Shown: positions 1 to 11,200 of the stretch, piece by piece
Layout: each line of letters opens with the position of its first letter
Numbering within the stretch: the first letter of the stretch is position 1
Assembly (NCBI GenBank): GCA_032358165.1
Contig: JAALGY010000012.1
Span: forward strand, 1-64,000
Reading direction: 5' to 3'
Length of the DNA stretch: 64,000 bases
DNA from: Diplosphaera chodatii
Lineage: Eukaryota; Chlorophyta; Trebouxiophyceae; Prasiolales; Stichococcaceae
Made by a program: the position numbers and the translations under genes
The notes under the pieces: model-generated
Seen by the model: only the letters and a program-made list of their open reading frames with translations
What the model was told of the DNA's origin: nothing
The model's database searches: none

Positions 1-1889
1 GCGCATGTGGCTACTGCGTACCTTATCCTGCAATTTTTGCTGGACGGCTTCGTAAAATCCCTGCGGCAGTCCTGGTTTCTCTCTCTTGATACGGGCCTCC
101 ACGTCAGGGTAAATTGTTTTGTTGACCCAAAGATCAACATGGTACACAATGCTGCTGTAGTCCATATACCCTGCACTGTAGTAGCACACCAGCGAAGGCG
201 CAGGGATGTTGTGCATCATGTGTGCATTACTGCATCACTACCATGTTCCTACCAGATATGGTGGCTTAATAAGTGAAGTAATTTCCACAGCGCACTACGA
301 CCCCAAAGGGTGCAGCCTGCGCATAGCATTCTTGGAAGGGGAACATCAATCAAGTAGGCGGCAGCCAGTCCTTAGTACGCTCCCGCCATCCACTCGAAGC
401 TGCCCGCGCTGTTGTTATCTGTTGCAGACATCCTGCCACGGTCAGCCGTACAAGATGCGTGAACTGCTTACCGATGTCAACACCGAGTCGAGTGTCGGTT
501 CCAAAGCCTTGCGGTTCGCGGTGATGTCCACATTTGATTTGTTCCAAAGCCTTGCGGTTCGCTGTGATGTCCACATTTGATTAGCGGCGAAAAATCATGC
601 AGGAGAGTGTCTCTGATGCAATTCAGAGCTATTTGCAGTGCCGCACGACCGTTTGTCAGCGGGACTTGAACCGCTAAACTCATTTCAAGAGGAACTTGAT
701 GTTCTGCACCCAATCTGCATCCGAGCGTGTGGGAATTGTTTGACCAAGTTTTGCACGGGACGAGATTGTATATCAGGAGGAAATTGGGCCACTCTGCACC
801 CATCTGGGGATATCTTTATGCGGATTAGATGCGCATGCGTATGGTATGCTAAGCTAACACGGGGTGCAACAGGCTGGGCAGCCAGGATAAGACATGCTGC
901 GATCGATCCGGCTGTGCTGTCATCATTGCCCTATAAATTCAGTAGTTGCGATGCAACCGATGATCTGTCTGACACTAGCAGCAAGGTGCCCCTGGAAAAC
1001 ATGCAGTTACAGTTTGCAAGTGGTACTGTGCTCAGAGCTGCTGCACCAGCAGCAAACGTCTGGACAACGGATGATGCCACACCATGAGTGTCCCTCAACT
1101 GTTGCTGCTTTTGTTTCTTGGAAACATCCAACTCGTTCTCGCCATGGAAGGCACCTGCCATATGCTGCACTATCGACTAGCACTTTAATACATCAACAAG
1201 GAGATGTTGTGTCTTGCTTGCCGTCAGCGCAGGCAGTAGCAGTAATAGGCATCACATATATAGTCACCACAACCGCGCTTTCCCTGCATCAGCATGGAGG
1301 CTGCAGGATTAGAACAGTGGACACTGCGTGCCAGATAGTCCGCTGAAGTGGCTTGATCGGCATGGTGATCCCATGTATGTCAACTGGGTTGTGCCCACCA
1401 CAACGACGGCGATTGTGACGATGGCTGCAATGTAGATGACGAGGAACACCATGCTCAGGATCCAAGCTTTGAAATTTCCCCTTGTGAACCGTGGAACCCT
1501 GCATCACATCCAGGGCATGATGCTGCAGCAAGCTGAGCTGCATGAGCATGCATTGTGGCAAACTGGGGTGCCTGGATTGCGTCACAAGCCAGCTTGATTT
1601 GTGTACACAGCATCCACTCCGGCCCTAACACGTCTCAAGCAATGCTGGAAATGTCACAGCCTTTTCCACCGACTGAGACTCACCGGCACAGTGGCAGAAA
1701 TATCTGCACAATCCAGAGCACCGGGAAGATGAAGCCCACACCTGTCCGGAGTATTCACGCGCGGTGATGAACAAGACATATCACCGTTCACAGATTCCAG
1801 GAGGACATATGTGCACGAAAGTGGCCCATTGTGACGGAGGCATAGGAGCGGCCATGATTCATCGCACTTTGTCATAAGCAGGAGTTTCA
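1..1889. other. unassigned region, no supported gene
   Basis: Open frames here are short and overlap on both strands, and none shows a recognisable motif or a chain of phase-compatible exons. A direct tandem duplication at 498-583 is listed separately. Exons of a gene running off the left edge could be hidden here, but I cannot support one. Confidence 0.4.
498..583. repeat. two-copy tandem repeat, 43-bp unit
   Basis: Positions 498-540 and 541-583 are near-identical 43-bp copies that begin GTTCCAAAGCC and end CCACATTTGATT. They differ at about two bases. Only two copies are present, so this is a local duplication and not a satellite array. Confidence 0.9.
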
Positions 1890-2645
1890 TCACGCACCGA
1901 AAAGGACCCAGGCCAGTACGTCGTGGCCCTGCGTGATTGACTTGTCGAGTGTCTGGGTCGGCGGCGCTCCCGCGACCGGCGTGCCATATGCAGCCTCCTG
2001 TTGGTTGTTCATGACCGGCGGTGCTTGCTCTGCATAAGGGTTCTGCTGAGGCTCCTGATGGCCATTCTGCACATGACCACACAGCATATGTCATGATGCG
2101 TGGGTCTTGGGTATGGTCTTTGGAGCAATACATGCATGCTGGTCATGATGATCCATCTAAGTCGGCGCATGCCTACGAACACTGGCAGACTGCCCAACTT
2201 CGCAACGCTGACCCAAAAAAACACCACCCACTTGATGAATTTGCATACATGCGCATGTGCATTGCATGACACCACAGGACAGCCGCCATTCTCCCAGGGG
2301 ATGACCATCCCTGGACAGAATAAATGCTTCCAGGGACATGCGGTGTTCTCATCAATGAGCACATGCTTGCGTGGCATTGGTTGATCACCTGCTGGCCATA
2401 CTTGTAGGCCTGGGGTTGGGGGTCCTGGGCCTGCTGGCCCTGCACCCCTGGGGCGGGGTAGTTGTTGTGTTGTTGCTGAGGCGACTGAGGCTGCGGTTGT
2501 CGTAGTGGCTGTGGATGCGGTAGCGGAGTTTGAGGCTGCGGCGGGCCCGCTTGTGGCTGCTGCCGCCGCACTGCTGGCATTTGTACTTTGTCCGTATACA
2601 TCGTAACCCTGGAAGCGAAAATGTGGACAACGCCAGATGGCAAAG
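1890..2645 (-). CDS. 3' part of a Pro/Gln-rich protein gene
   Basis: Two minus-strand exons join in phase 0. The first runs from about 2627 to 2389 and is rich in Pro and Gln, ending in the residues YKYGQQ before a GTGATC donor. The second begins after a TGCAG acceptor near 2066 (NGHQEPQQNPYAEQ...), continues through the residues MNNQQEAAYGTPVAG and TLDKSITQGHDVLAWVLF, and stops at 1890. The composition suggests a disordered, adaptor-like or prion-like tail, possibly followed by a short hydrophobic end. No catalytic domain is visible. The first exon appears to begin at an acceptor near 2628, so upstream exons are expected but I could not place them. A second reading frame through the same exon is Ala/Ser/Thr-rich. 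I prefer the Pro/Gln frame because only it joins to the downstream exon. Function unknown. Confidence 0.45.
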
Positions 2646-2649
2646 CCTC

Positions 2650-5600
2650 GTCTGGACGTCAGTACGGCCATTGGGCCGTATTTCCTTGCTACCACAGCCA
2701 AAGAAGCTCGGTGCCAATCTGGTGAACGGGCACGCAAAGCAAATCCAGTGCAAGGTACCGCGCAGCGTGCAGATGCAAATGAAATTTGCGTACCTTGGCG
2801 CGAACTAGGTGTTTGCGGTAAACCAGTCCGTTGCCTGCGTGTTGTTTGCCACTGGGCGAAAGCCAGAGCACAGCTGTCAATGAAGGCGGCAATAACGCGG
2901 CCCGGCAACAGAAGAGTGATAAACTGCAGTTCTCGCTCAGGATTATGCCTTTGTGCGCGGTGGAGTTGGCCATGTTGCAGATGATTGTCACCCTGACCGT
3001 CGTGTGTATGCCCCTGACGAGGGATTGCAGTGTTGAAATTGATTGTACGGGTTAGGTCTTGTGTGGCTTTGCCAGTCCCAAATATTTTTTGCATAGTGTG
3101 GCATTGAACGACCTTACTGATGTTGTGCTCCTGACGCGAGCACACCCTCCACCTTGCTTTCGGGTGTGGTCGCAACGTGTATCGGTCTGGTGCTGCATAT
3201 ACCATGTACCTCCTTAACAATTTGCTTGCTGGGCTAGTCAGGACAGTCACACATGCTGAGTTACTGTGCCACACAGGTGCGACGGGACCCTGCTTGATGC
3301 CAGGGAAAATGAGCATAAGCACAAGGAGGCAGCAAGGCGAGGCAGCAATCGCACACATTCATGCAGGTTCATATCATGGTCGACTGCTGCCGTGACCACT
3401 ATGACAACGACACACTACTCAAACCGTGTGCAAACCGTACCCAAATGTCATGCTTTGCACATGGAATAGGTAGAAGACCTGTACGGTACCCTCTGAGTAG
3501 GAATTTAGGTATGTTTGGAGTACCGTCTAGGTAAGGCTCCATAAGTGTGGCATATGTAAGGTCCTTCTAGCTTACACGTGCGATGCGTAGACGAGCAATT
3601 GAGTCGAAGGTACGCTGCACACAGCGTTAGTGTTATTCAAGCAAGCTGGTGAAGCTGTACGCCGCTGCTGCCGCCGGCGCCCACTTCCAGATGCTGATAC
3701 ACACTCTACCATATCTGCCGCTCGTCCTGCGCAGCGAGCGTGCACCTCCTGCCACTCCCTTCGTTCCACACCTGCAATTTCAGCAGCAGCATCTCACCAA
3801 CATCCCGACAGTTGCATTAACGGCACTAGCATCCTGGCATGGTCACGCCACCCAAGCACAGCATGCATGACGATAGTAATGTTGCCGCTGCTGAAGTCAA
3901 GGGCCGGGGCGAGGCATCTGCGCAAAGCACAGCGTTAATAGCAGCTGTCACCTTCGGTTTGGTGTGCATCGAAGCTGGCATCAGCGTCAGGCGCTGCATG
4001 TGGTGTGGGTAAACCTGCCAGACACCTGCCAGACAGAGACCTGCACAGGATAAGACATTGTGGTCGGTTGACTTCAGTCGCGCACTGCATTAATAGCATG
4101 CACAGCCAACTGAAGCCGAGGAATTTTTTGCTGTGCTCATGCACAGTGAGTCACTGGGCTGCTGCGGCGTAGAATTCCTTTGCAGCACGTGAGAAGTGTG
4201 GGTCAGCATGCGCAGATGTCAACCCAGGTTCGCACCTTGACGACATAGAATAGTCCCAATTTGGAGGACAATGCTGCCGCATCATGGTATGGCAGCTGGT
4301 GCGTGGGCGCCAACCAATGCGCAAGCTGACAGTTGCTGAGCTGCCAGACGATCACCTGCAGCATGACAGGGTCTATGACTTGACAGCACACATGACGCTG
4401 ACCCATGTCAGCAAAGGCGCACAGCACAGCTGTCATGTGCCGCGCTGCACTGCTCATCAGCCTGATGACAGACGCAAGTGCCGGCGCACAGCACCCTGCA
4501 GCGTCACAGTGCACTGTAGCAGATCTTACACACTGCAGCGAGCGTAAGGTCTGCTGCCAGTCAGGGGTTAGAGGCTACGAAGCTGCAGACCTGCCCAGTG
4601 GTGACAGCTTGTGCCGCACAATGCTTGGCGGCCCCCTTGCGGTCAGCTGCGAATCTCTACCACGGCAGCGCCATGATCTTTCTGCAGTGATAAACCACGG
4701 TCTGTGAGCACGGCGACCGCCCCATGAGAGACGTGTAAGTGGCAAATTTGCCCTGCTGTGCCAGTCGCATTTGCGTCAGGATGGCAGCACCGACGCCGGG
4801 TGCGATTGAAGACGTGGGGACTGAATACAGGCAATATATAGTGTGCGAGAATCTGTCCTTGGTGTCAGATTGCTACACAATGCCTGCGTTCGGCTGCATG
4901 AGCGCCTTGGCGGTCCTCACAGGCACAACGGTCACCTGTTGCCGAGCACCAGTCCTGTGCAATCCCCGGGGCTGCGACGCAGACATGCTTGTCAGCAGGC
5001 TCTTGTTCTGAGGCCGGCGCAAGCGCCTCGTTTCCTGCACCTCTGTCATGCTGACCAGCAGAATTGGACGCTGTTGCCTCTCCGTTCCATTGCTCACAGC
5101 CGCAAGCCCTTGACTGTTGTGCACATCCAGCAGCGGTACGCAAGAAGGACTGCTAGCGCGGCTGCAACGCTTGCGCTGCAAGCTGGGTTGTGCAGATGTG
5201 CAGACTGGTGCAAATGTAGTGCATCAACATGACAGCTCCAGTGCTCAACTGGTGAGCTGAATGAACGATGGGCAGTTCTGATAGGGAGACCTTTTGGCAT
5301 CATGCCCTTTAGAATGCTGGCGGCACGCTGGTGTGGAATAAGTACGGTTTGCGTAGGCCGACCCGCAGCGGGTCAGCCTTACCCAGCTGGGAACCCGTCT
5401 GGTAGTGGATAGGTAGGATACGTATGGTTTACACACGGTTTACATGTTGTGTCGTTGTTACGTTTGCGTTGAGTGACCTCATGGTGACCTTGCAATCCGC
5501 AATGGCACCAGAGGACATGCCAAAGTTGCTGACGGCACAGATTGGTAACTGCGATCCACCTACGGTAATCTGCCAGAACAGCACAACACGGAAAGCAGCG

Positions 5601-7546
5601 TTTGCCACCAACTTGGGCTGTACTTATTGCGGCACACACCGCTTGTCAGCAGACATATTTGTGCCTGTTATGTTGTTTGCCGTCCTGGCCTGGCTCAGAC
5701 AAATCACAAAATACCACGCACAAACGGTGTACGTGCCCACAAGCCACACACGTCCTGCCCTTGTGCATAACAACTGGAGGTGGCAATGAGATGATGGCAA
5801 CCGTGGTGAGGCCAGCACATACACACAGAGTTGCTTACGTCTCAGTCCATACATGTGGTAGATGTATCCAGCCCCTCGGTGATGAAATGGCGGGAAGGAG
5901 CACTTGGATTTGTCTGCTTGTTGAGTGCCCCACATCAATGCCAATATAGTTCATGGACAGTGCACCCAATGGCATGCTTTAGCATGTGCGTGGTTGTCAT
6001 TCGAGCGACTTGCCAGATTGCTAGCTACTAGCCAGCAGAAAAGCAGCTTTAATCGACACATCGACGTGTGCCTTGCATTCACATGACATAGGAAGTTCTT
6101 GCATGTTTCTTGACGGCGGCGAGCAACCAGCAAGGTTGCATGTGCACCCAACATAGCTTGTAGAATGCAATTCATTTTGGGTCAGCTTTAGTAATCACAT
6201 TAAGCGGTTCTGCAGGAGGACCTCTAGAGGCTCACGTGCCAAGCAAGCAAATGAGACGTACATCATCCAGCACCAGTGCCCAGAAAGCTGAATTCATGTT
6301 GCAAGCCAGTAGCCAATCATCGCAGGAGTGCCTCAAACGCAAACTTGATTATAGGGGATGATAAGGCACCAACTGTCATCACGATGACTGTGGCCAACGT
6401 TGCTGCCAGGTGTGACTCCGGCATCACACCACAGACTTCAAGCAAGCGAAATGGCGCATCCGGCAGAGGCAGTGGCAACGGCTGCTGTACAGCAGAAGAT
6501 TACCCACATGAGCTGCTGTTGTGTCATCTCGGGCACAACAGGCTGTTAGCATGCTGCTTAACAAGATAATGCAACCAGCATCTGACAGGCTGAAATCGCT
6601 GTGGACCCGACACCACCGCAATGTTGTAACATTGATACCTGAGCTTTGCGCTGATGTTGGTGCAGTTGTGACTGCGCATGAAAGTGCTCCTGTCCTGTGC
6701 CGGAGACCAGCTGTACTATGGTGCTGCACGTGTGAATGGCACTGCCGCAGCCCTGCTGGTTGCCCCGGATTGGCCGGAAATGTCCCTCATCGGCATGATG
6801 TGCTGAATGTGCCAGCTTGGCAGCTGTGTCCTCGTTGGCTTGCAGGTCCTGCAATGATGCTGTCCCTTCCCCAGCTGTATGCATGTGCTCTGCAAATCCA
6901 GGAGAAAAAGCATAGGGCTGCAGACACCAACTGATGGAAGCAGCAGGAAGGCATGTTGCTCGGGTGTTTACTGACAGCTGCAGCAGATATATGCATAGTG
7001 AATGGACGCTAGATATCCAGACAGCTGTGCATCTTTGCGCCGTTGCCTCGACTTGGCTCCGCAGCAATGTAAAGGAGACAAGGGGGAGCCCTCCGGGCGC
7101 TAAAATGCCCTCTCGGCCTGCCTCGCACGATCCAGGTGCAGTGTGCAGTTTCAGTACAGGGCCGTGTTGCTCACAGATTCGAGCACACGCAAGAAGGCGT
7201 TTCATGCCGCCGGCGACTCGCATGAGGGTCTATCATTGCATATCAGGAGCCTCTGCAAGGCGTCACGTTGTTTGGTGCAGTGTACGGGCGGTGGCCACCT
7301 CGATGTTCAGATCACTGCCAGAAGTCGGTCCCACTTCAAGGCACTTCAGGCCGCGAGACACGGCTCATAATAGACAACGTCCGAATGTAGGCCTGTGACT
7401 ACGCGCCGGGGTGCAAAGACGCTGCGGACAGGGCGCTATCGGCCAAACTTTTGTGAACGGAAATGTCGACGTGGCGCGCTGTGAGGGCTGCAATGTTAGG
7501 GGTTTTGAGCGTCAGGCAGCAAACTAAGAGTCCCTCGGGGGCAACA
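2650..7546. other. long region without a recognisable gene
   Basis: No conserved domain or consistent exon chain was found on either strand. One fragment near 6521-6720 on the plus strand reads as plausible protein (QQAVSMLLNKIMQPASDRLK). Another near 7143-7370 ends with a compact hydrophilic stretch. Either could be an isolated exon or a remnant. Repetitive wording such as CCTGCCAGACACCTGCCAGAC near 4014 is minor. The 5' exons of the Pro/Gln-rich gene could lie in the first part. Confidence 0.35.
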
Positions 7547-8147
7547 ATTGTTGCCAAGTCACGCTGACATGCACATTGAGATACACTGTCCGCGTGTTAG
7601 GCGGGCTCGAACAAGGGGTAGAATAAAGTACTATATACCCTCGGGCATGACAGCCGCCCTTGAACACACAAATGTACGGCACTTCTGGAAGGCCTGTGCA
7701 TCCACATCCAATAACGGCACACAGCTGCTGGACAGCAGCGTTGCTGGCGGTCCTCGCTAACGCCACAGAGCAGTCAAGGCACGGGTGTGCATGTCCTGCG
7801 GCTCCGGTGGCTAGCAATAGCGACACGTTAACGAGGCAAGGCTGCATTCCTGCTTGCTTGTCGTGATCATGTCAAACATGAAAGCCTTTTGCAACGACTC
7901 GGCTGATGGGGGCAGCTGGTTCTGTATGACATGACACTGCACCTTGACCGCAGAAAACGGGACCGAGGCGGTCCACCTGCCTATTTGGCATGTGCAACCT
8001 GCGTTTGAATGCTGTACGTTTGTGTGCTCAAGGGCGGCTATCATGCCCAAGGGTATATAGTACTTTGTTCCTACCCCTTGTTCGAGCCCGGCCGAGCACC
8101 CGAACAGTGTATCGTAAATGTGCACGTCAGCGTGACTTGGCAACAAT
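7547..8147. mobile_element. MITE-like element with ~150-bp terminal inverted repeats
   Basis: The left arm, from 7547 (ATTGTTGCCAAGTCACGCTG) to about 7700, reappears as the reverse complement ending at 8147, starting from about 7990. The arms share long blocks, including the stretch around TCGAACAAGGGGTAG and a TATATACCC box, with scattered substitutions. The roughly 280-bp centre has no open frame resembling a transposase, so the element is probably a non-autonomous DNA transposon. The left tip sits in a perfect 16-bp palindrome (7541-7556). A target-site duplication is not obvious. The right end is about 100 bp before the proposed ATG of the NADPH oxidase gene, so the element may contribute to that promoter. 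Confidence 0.75.
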
Positions 8148-8246
8148 TTTCACAGGAACGCATGTCACCCTGACCCGAATGGCGCCAGCTGTTTCAAGCG
8201 TCCGGTCTTCAGTATTGGTGTTGTGCTGTGATATTGAACTATCACG

Positions 8247-11200
8247 ATGCCATTCCCAAAACATGCTGCCAATGGAGCGCACAACAGACGTCAGAACGAT
8301 TATATTCCACCCGTACGTGCACCTCCCCATTTCAACGACATAGTCAATGGCCCAACCGATGTTGCGTTGCCGAGTTTTGGGCAGGGAACTACTTTGCAGA
8401 AGCTGGTTGGGCAGCTGGCTTCATCAAGGGAAGATCGCGGCTTCAAGTCGCAGGCAGGCTGGTTGGCAAATCAACCACGTGCACGGCTTGCTGCGTCCTG
8501 GTGTTTGCTCTTCCCTTGTTCACAGCACTGTCCGTGCTGCAAACAGCTGAATGAACTGGCGGACTGACGGCCAGCAGGCACTCCACTGTTGTTCATGCTG
8601 CAGAGGAAAACCGTGCTGCAGCAGCTGCAACAGCAGACCGGGAAGAATGGTGGTCAGCTGTTAGTGTCGTCGAGGGCGTTTCAGAACGCCACATCACAAC
8701 GATACGGAGGTGTTGCCTTTGCACAACGCCTGTTTGAGTCTCAAAATCCAGGTGTGTTGCAGTTGTGGCCTGCACTGCTGCTGTCTATAGCCTTGATGCA
8801 TGCTGGATACTGATGCCGAAAGGGCACGTGGATGCTGAGTCCAGCACATCTCAGTGCTTCATGTGTCAGATTTGCTGCAGAGTATCCATAGGCAGCACAT
8901 TTGCGACCCGCAAACGTCCTGATTATGTGTCCATGGCAAATGCAGAGGGTGCACATGAGGTCCCTGCCGAGCGTCTCGTGGATGCGCTTCTTGCATTGGA
9001 GTGTGCAACATGTGGAGAGCACCTGCGCGCAACATTCGAGCTGTGCCAACAGTCCAGCAACGGCTTTCTGACAGCAGAGACCCTGTCGGAAATCCTCCAG
9101 GTGATCATTTCATATGCGAGCCAGTATCAAGTACATGCTTGACCTAGTGCTCGCTGCCATCTGCATTTGGATGATGAAAGTTAGGTCATTGGTGCACTGA
9201 TACTTGCATATACAGGTCAGATTGCACAGAAGCCTTTGCGGTCGTTCCACCACCGCAGGTGGCTTTTGCCAAGCTGAAGCTGCCAGTGACTGAGCGACAG
9301 CTTCGGCGTGTAGCGGAGTCGCTGCTGCAAGACATCCATGCCTCTAAGAGTACGCAGATGCAGACGCTAACAAAAAGCGTCCAAGCTGCTAAACTTCCGC
9401 AGTGCTATCGAACCAGGTGACCGCCTGGGTTAACTCGGCAACCTCATCTTGGATCTTGCAGCCTGCCCACTGCTTTCAAGCAAACAGGACCACGCCCTGT
9501 CAATGACCTTTAGCAGTGGGCGGGTAGCTGCTTTGTATTAGGGCGGAATATTCATTGGTAACGCCGTGGATCTGCAGACTAAATGATACCGTAGTGCTGG
9601 AGGCTGTGCGCTTCGAGGACTTTCAGGCACTGGTGCAAAAGTACATCAGCAAACAGGAGCAGCTCAAGACCAGCCGGCCAGAGTCAATGTATGTCTGCGA
9701 TCCGACAGAAAGCTCACCACACTGCTAATGATGTTATTACAGTTCTAGTGGTGACACAGTGCATAGCTGCGAAGCTCATGGCGATCCACATGTGCAGGAG
9801 TTTCAGTTGCTTCAAGCAACTGTACCTGCAACTCAGCAGCATCCGGCATCTGCCCTTTTGGATCTGCTTCTGGGTTGGTATGGGTGAGCCTGGACCTGGC
9901 ATGAGCTCTGCAGACAGGCAGCCTGCTAGTTTCTGATACGGACCATGTTCCTCTCGATGCAAAAACATGCTGCAGACAAAACTGCACCCAATGCGGTATC
10001 TTCTGATACTACAGGCCTCGCATTCATCGCGGGATACCTGAAAAACTATCACACTGTAAAGGCAGAGGGGGTTTACATGTCCACCGTGTCATACCCACTT
10101 GCCAAAGCTTTCGCTCAGGTGCTTGCCCGGCATCAGTGCATCTGCTTCATGCTTCATGCCTCGTCCTGGTTCGTAAAGCAATGGCAGGTTGTCATCGTCG
10201 TAGTTGCAAAAGGTGACACAAGTAAGGTTGGCCTCAAATCAGCAGCTATGCTGCAGGTGATACAGCCGCTGTCGTTCCTACTACTCTTTGCAGTTTGCCG
10301 CCGAACCATAACTGTGTTGAGGTAACATCAGCTGAGTCTCTCTGACGATTCTGCATCTATGTAGAGTCTTGCAGCATCCCACCTGGCCCCCAGCTCACAA
10401 GAGTATCAATTCGTGACTGTCACGACTCAGGGAGACACCATTGCGCCTGTTCTTTCCATTTGATGAGATCATAAGCTTCCACCAGATCTGTGGGGGCCTC
10501 CTTTTGGTTTGCGCCCTCGGCCACAGCTTGTGTCATATCAACAACTATATCATCGGGGTACGCATATCAAGTTCTATACGTGTCACTGCAGCTATCAGCT
10601 TTGTGTTGCAGCTATCAACTTTGTGTGAGTCTGACCAGTATTCAGTCTTGATGGTGGATCGGGAGGGCATGCTGCTGACCATTGGCAGCCTTCGTTCAGC
10701 CATGTGACTCACTAAATGTATATGATGTTGTCTAGAGTGGGAACTGGACCAGCGAGGTGGCAATCACAGGTGATGCTTGTCGGCATTGATGCACATGATA
10801 TTCTACCTTGTGCATGATCTCGTAAGGGTCTAGGGTCCGATGCCAGTGCATGAGTGATGTCGGAGTTAGGTTCCCGAGCAGCCACAGTCTGGAGCGCATT
10901 GGCATTTGCAATGACCCGATACACCATGCTTGACTCACTGCAGGCAGATAATGCTGTAGCATCAGAACTGCTTATGGTCTGCAGGTTACATCATGCTGGC
11001 TGCCATGGTGATGGGCTACACCTTTGCGCTGTCCCTGCCGCACCATCCAGAGCCTGCGCCTGACAAGGGCCTTGGCGCCCTGAAGAACAAATTCTTCAGC
11101 TGGCTCAGAAACTGGCGGCGCAACAGCAGCCTGGGGCGCTTCCTCAACGACTTCACTGTATTCTCCGTGACACACATCGCGATGTGGCTTGTGTTCTACA

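Noticed and set aside
2009..3358. A 449-codon open frame on the minus strand
   Set aside because: It crosses the Pro/Gln-rich exon in a different frame and passes through its intron. Composition is patchy, no motif appears, and the alternative frame gives a coherent two-exon join. Probably a chance open frame.
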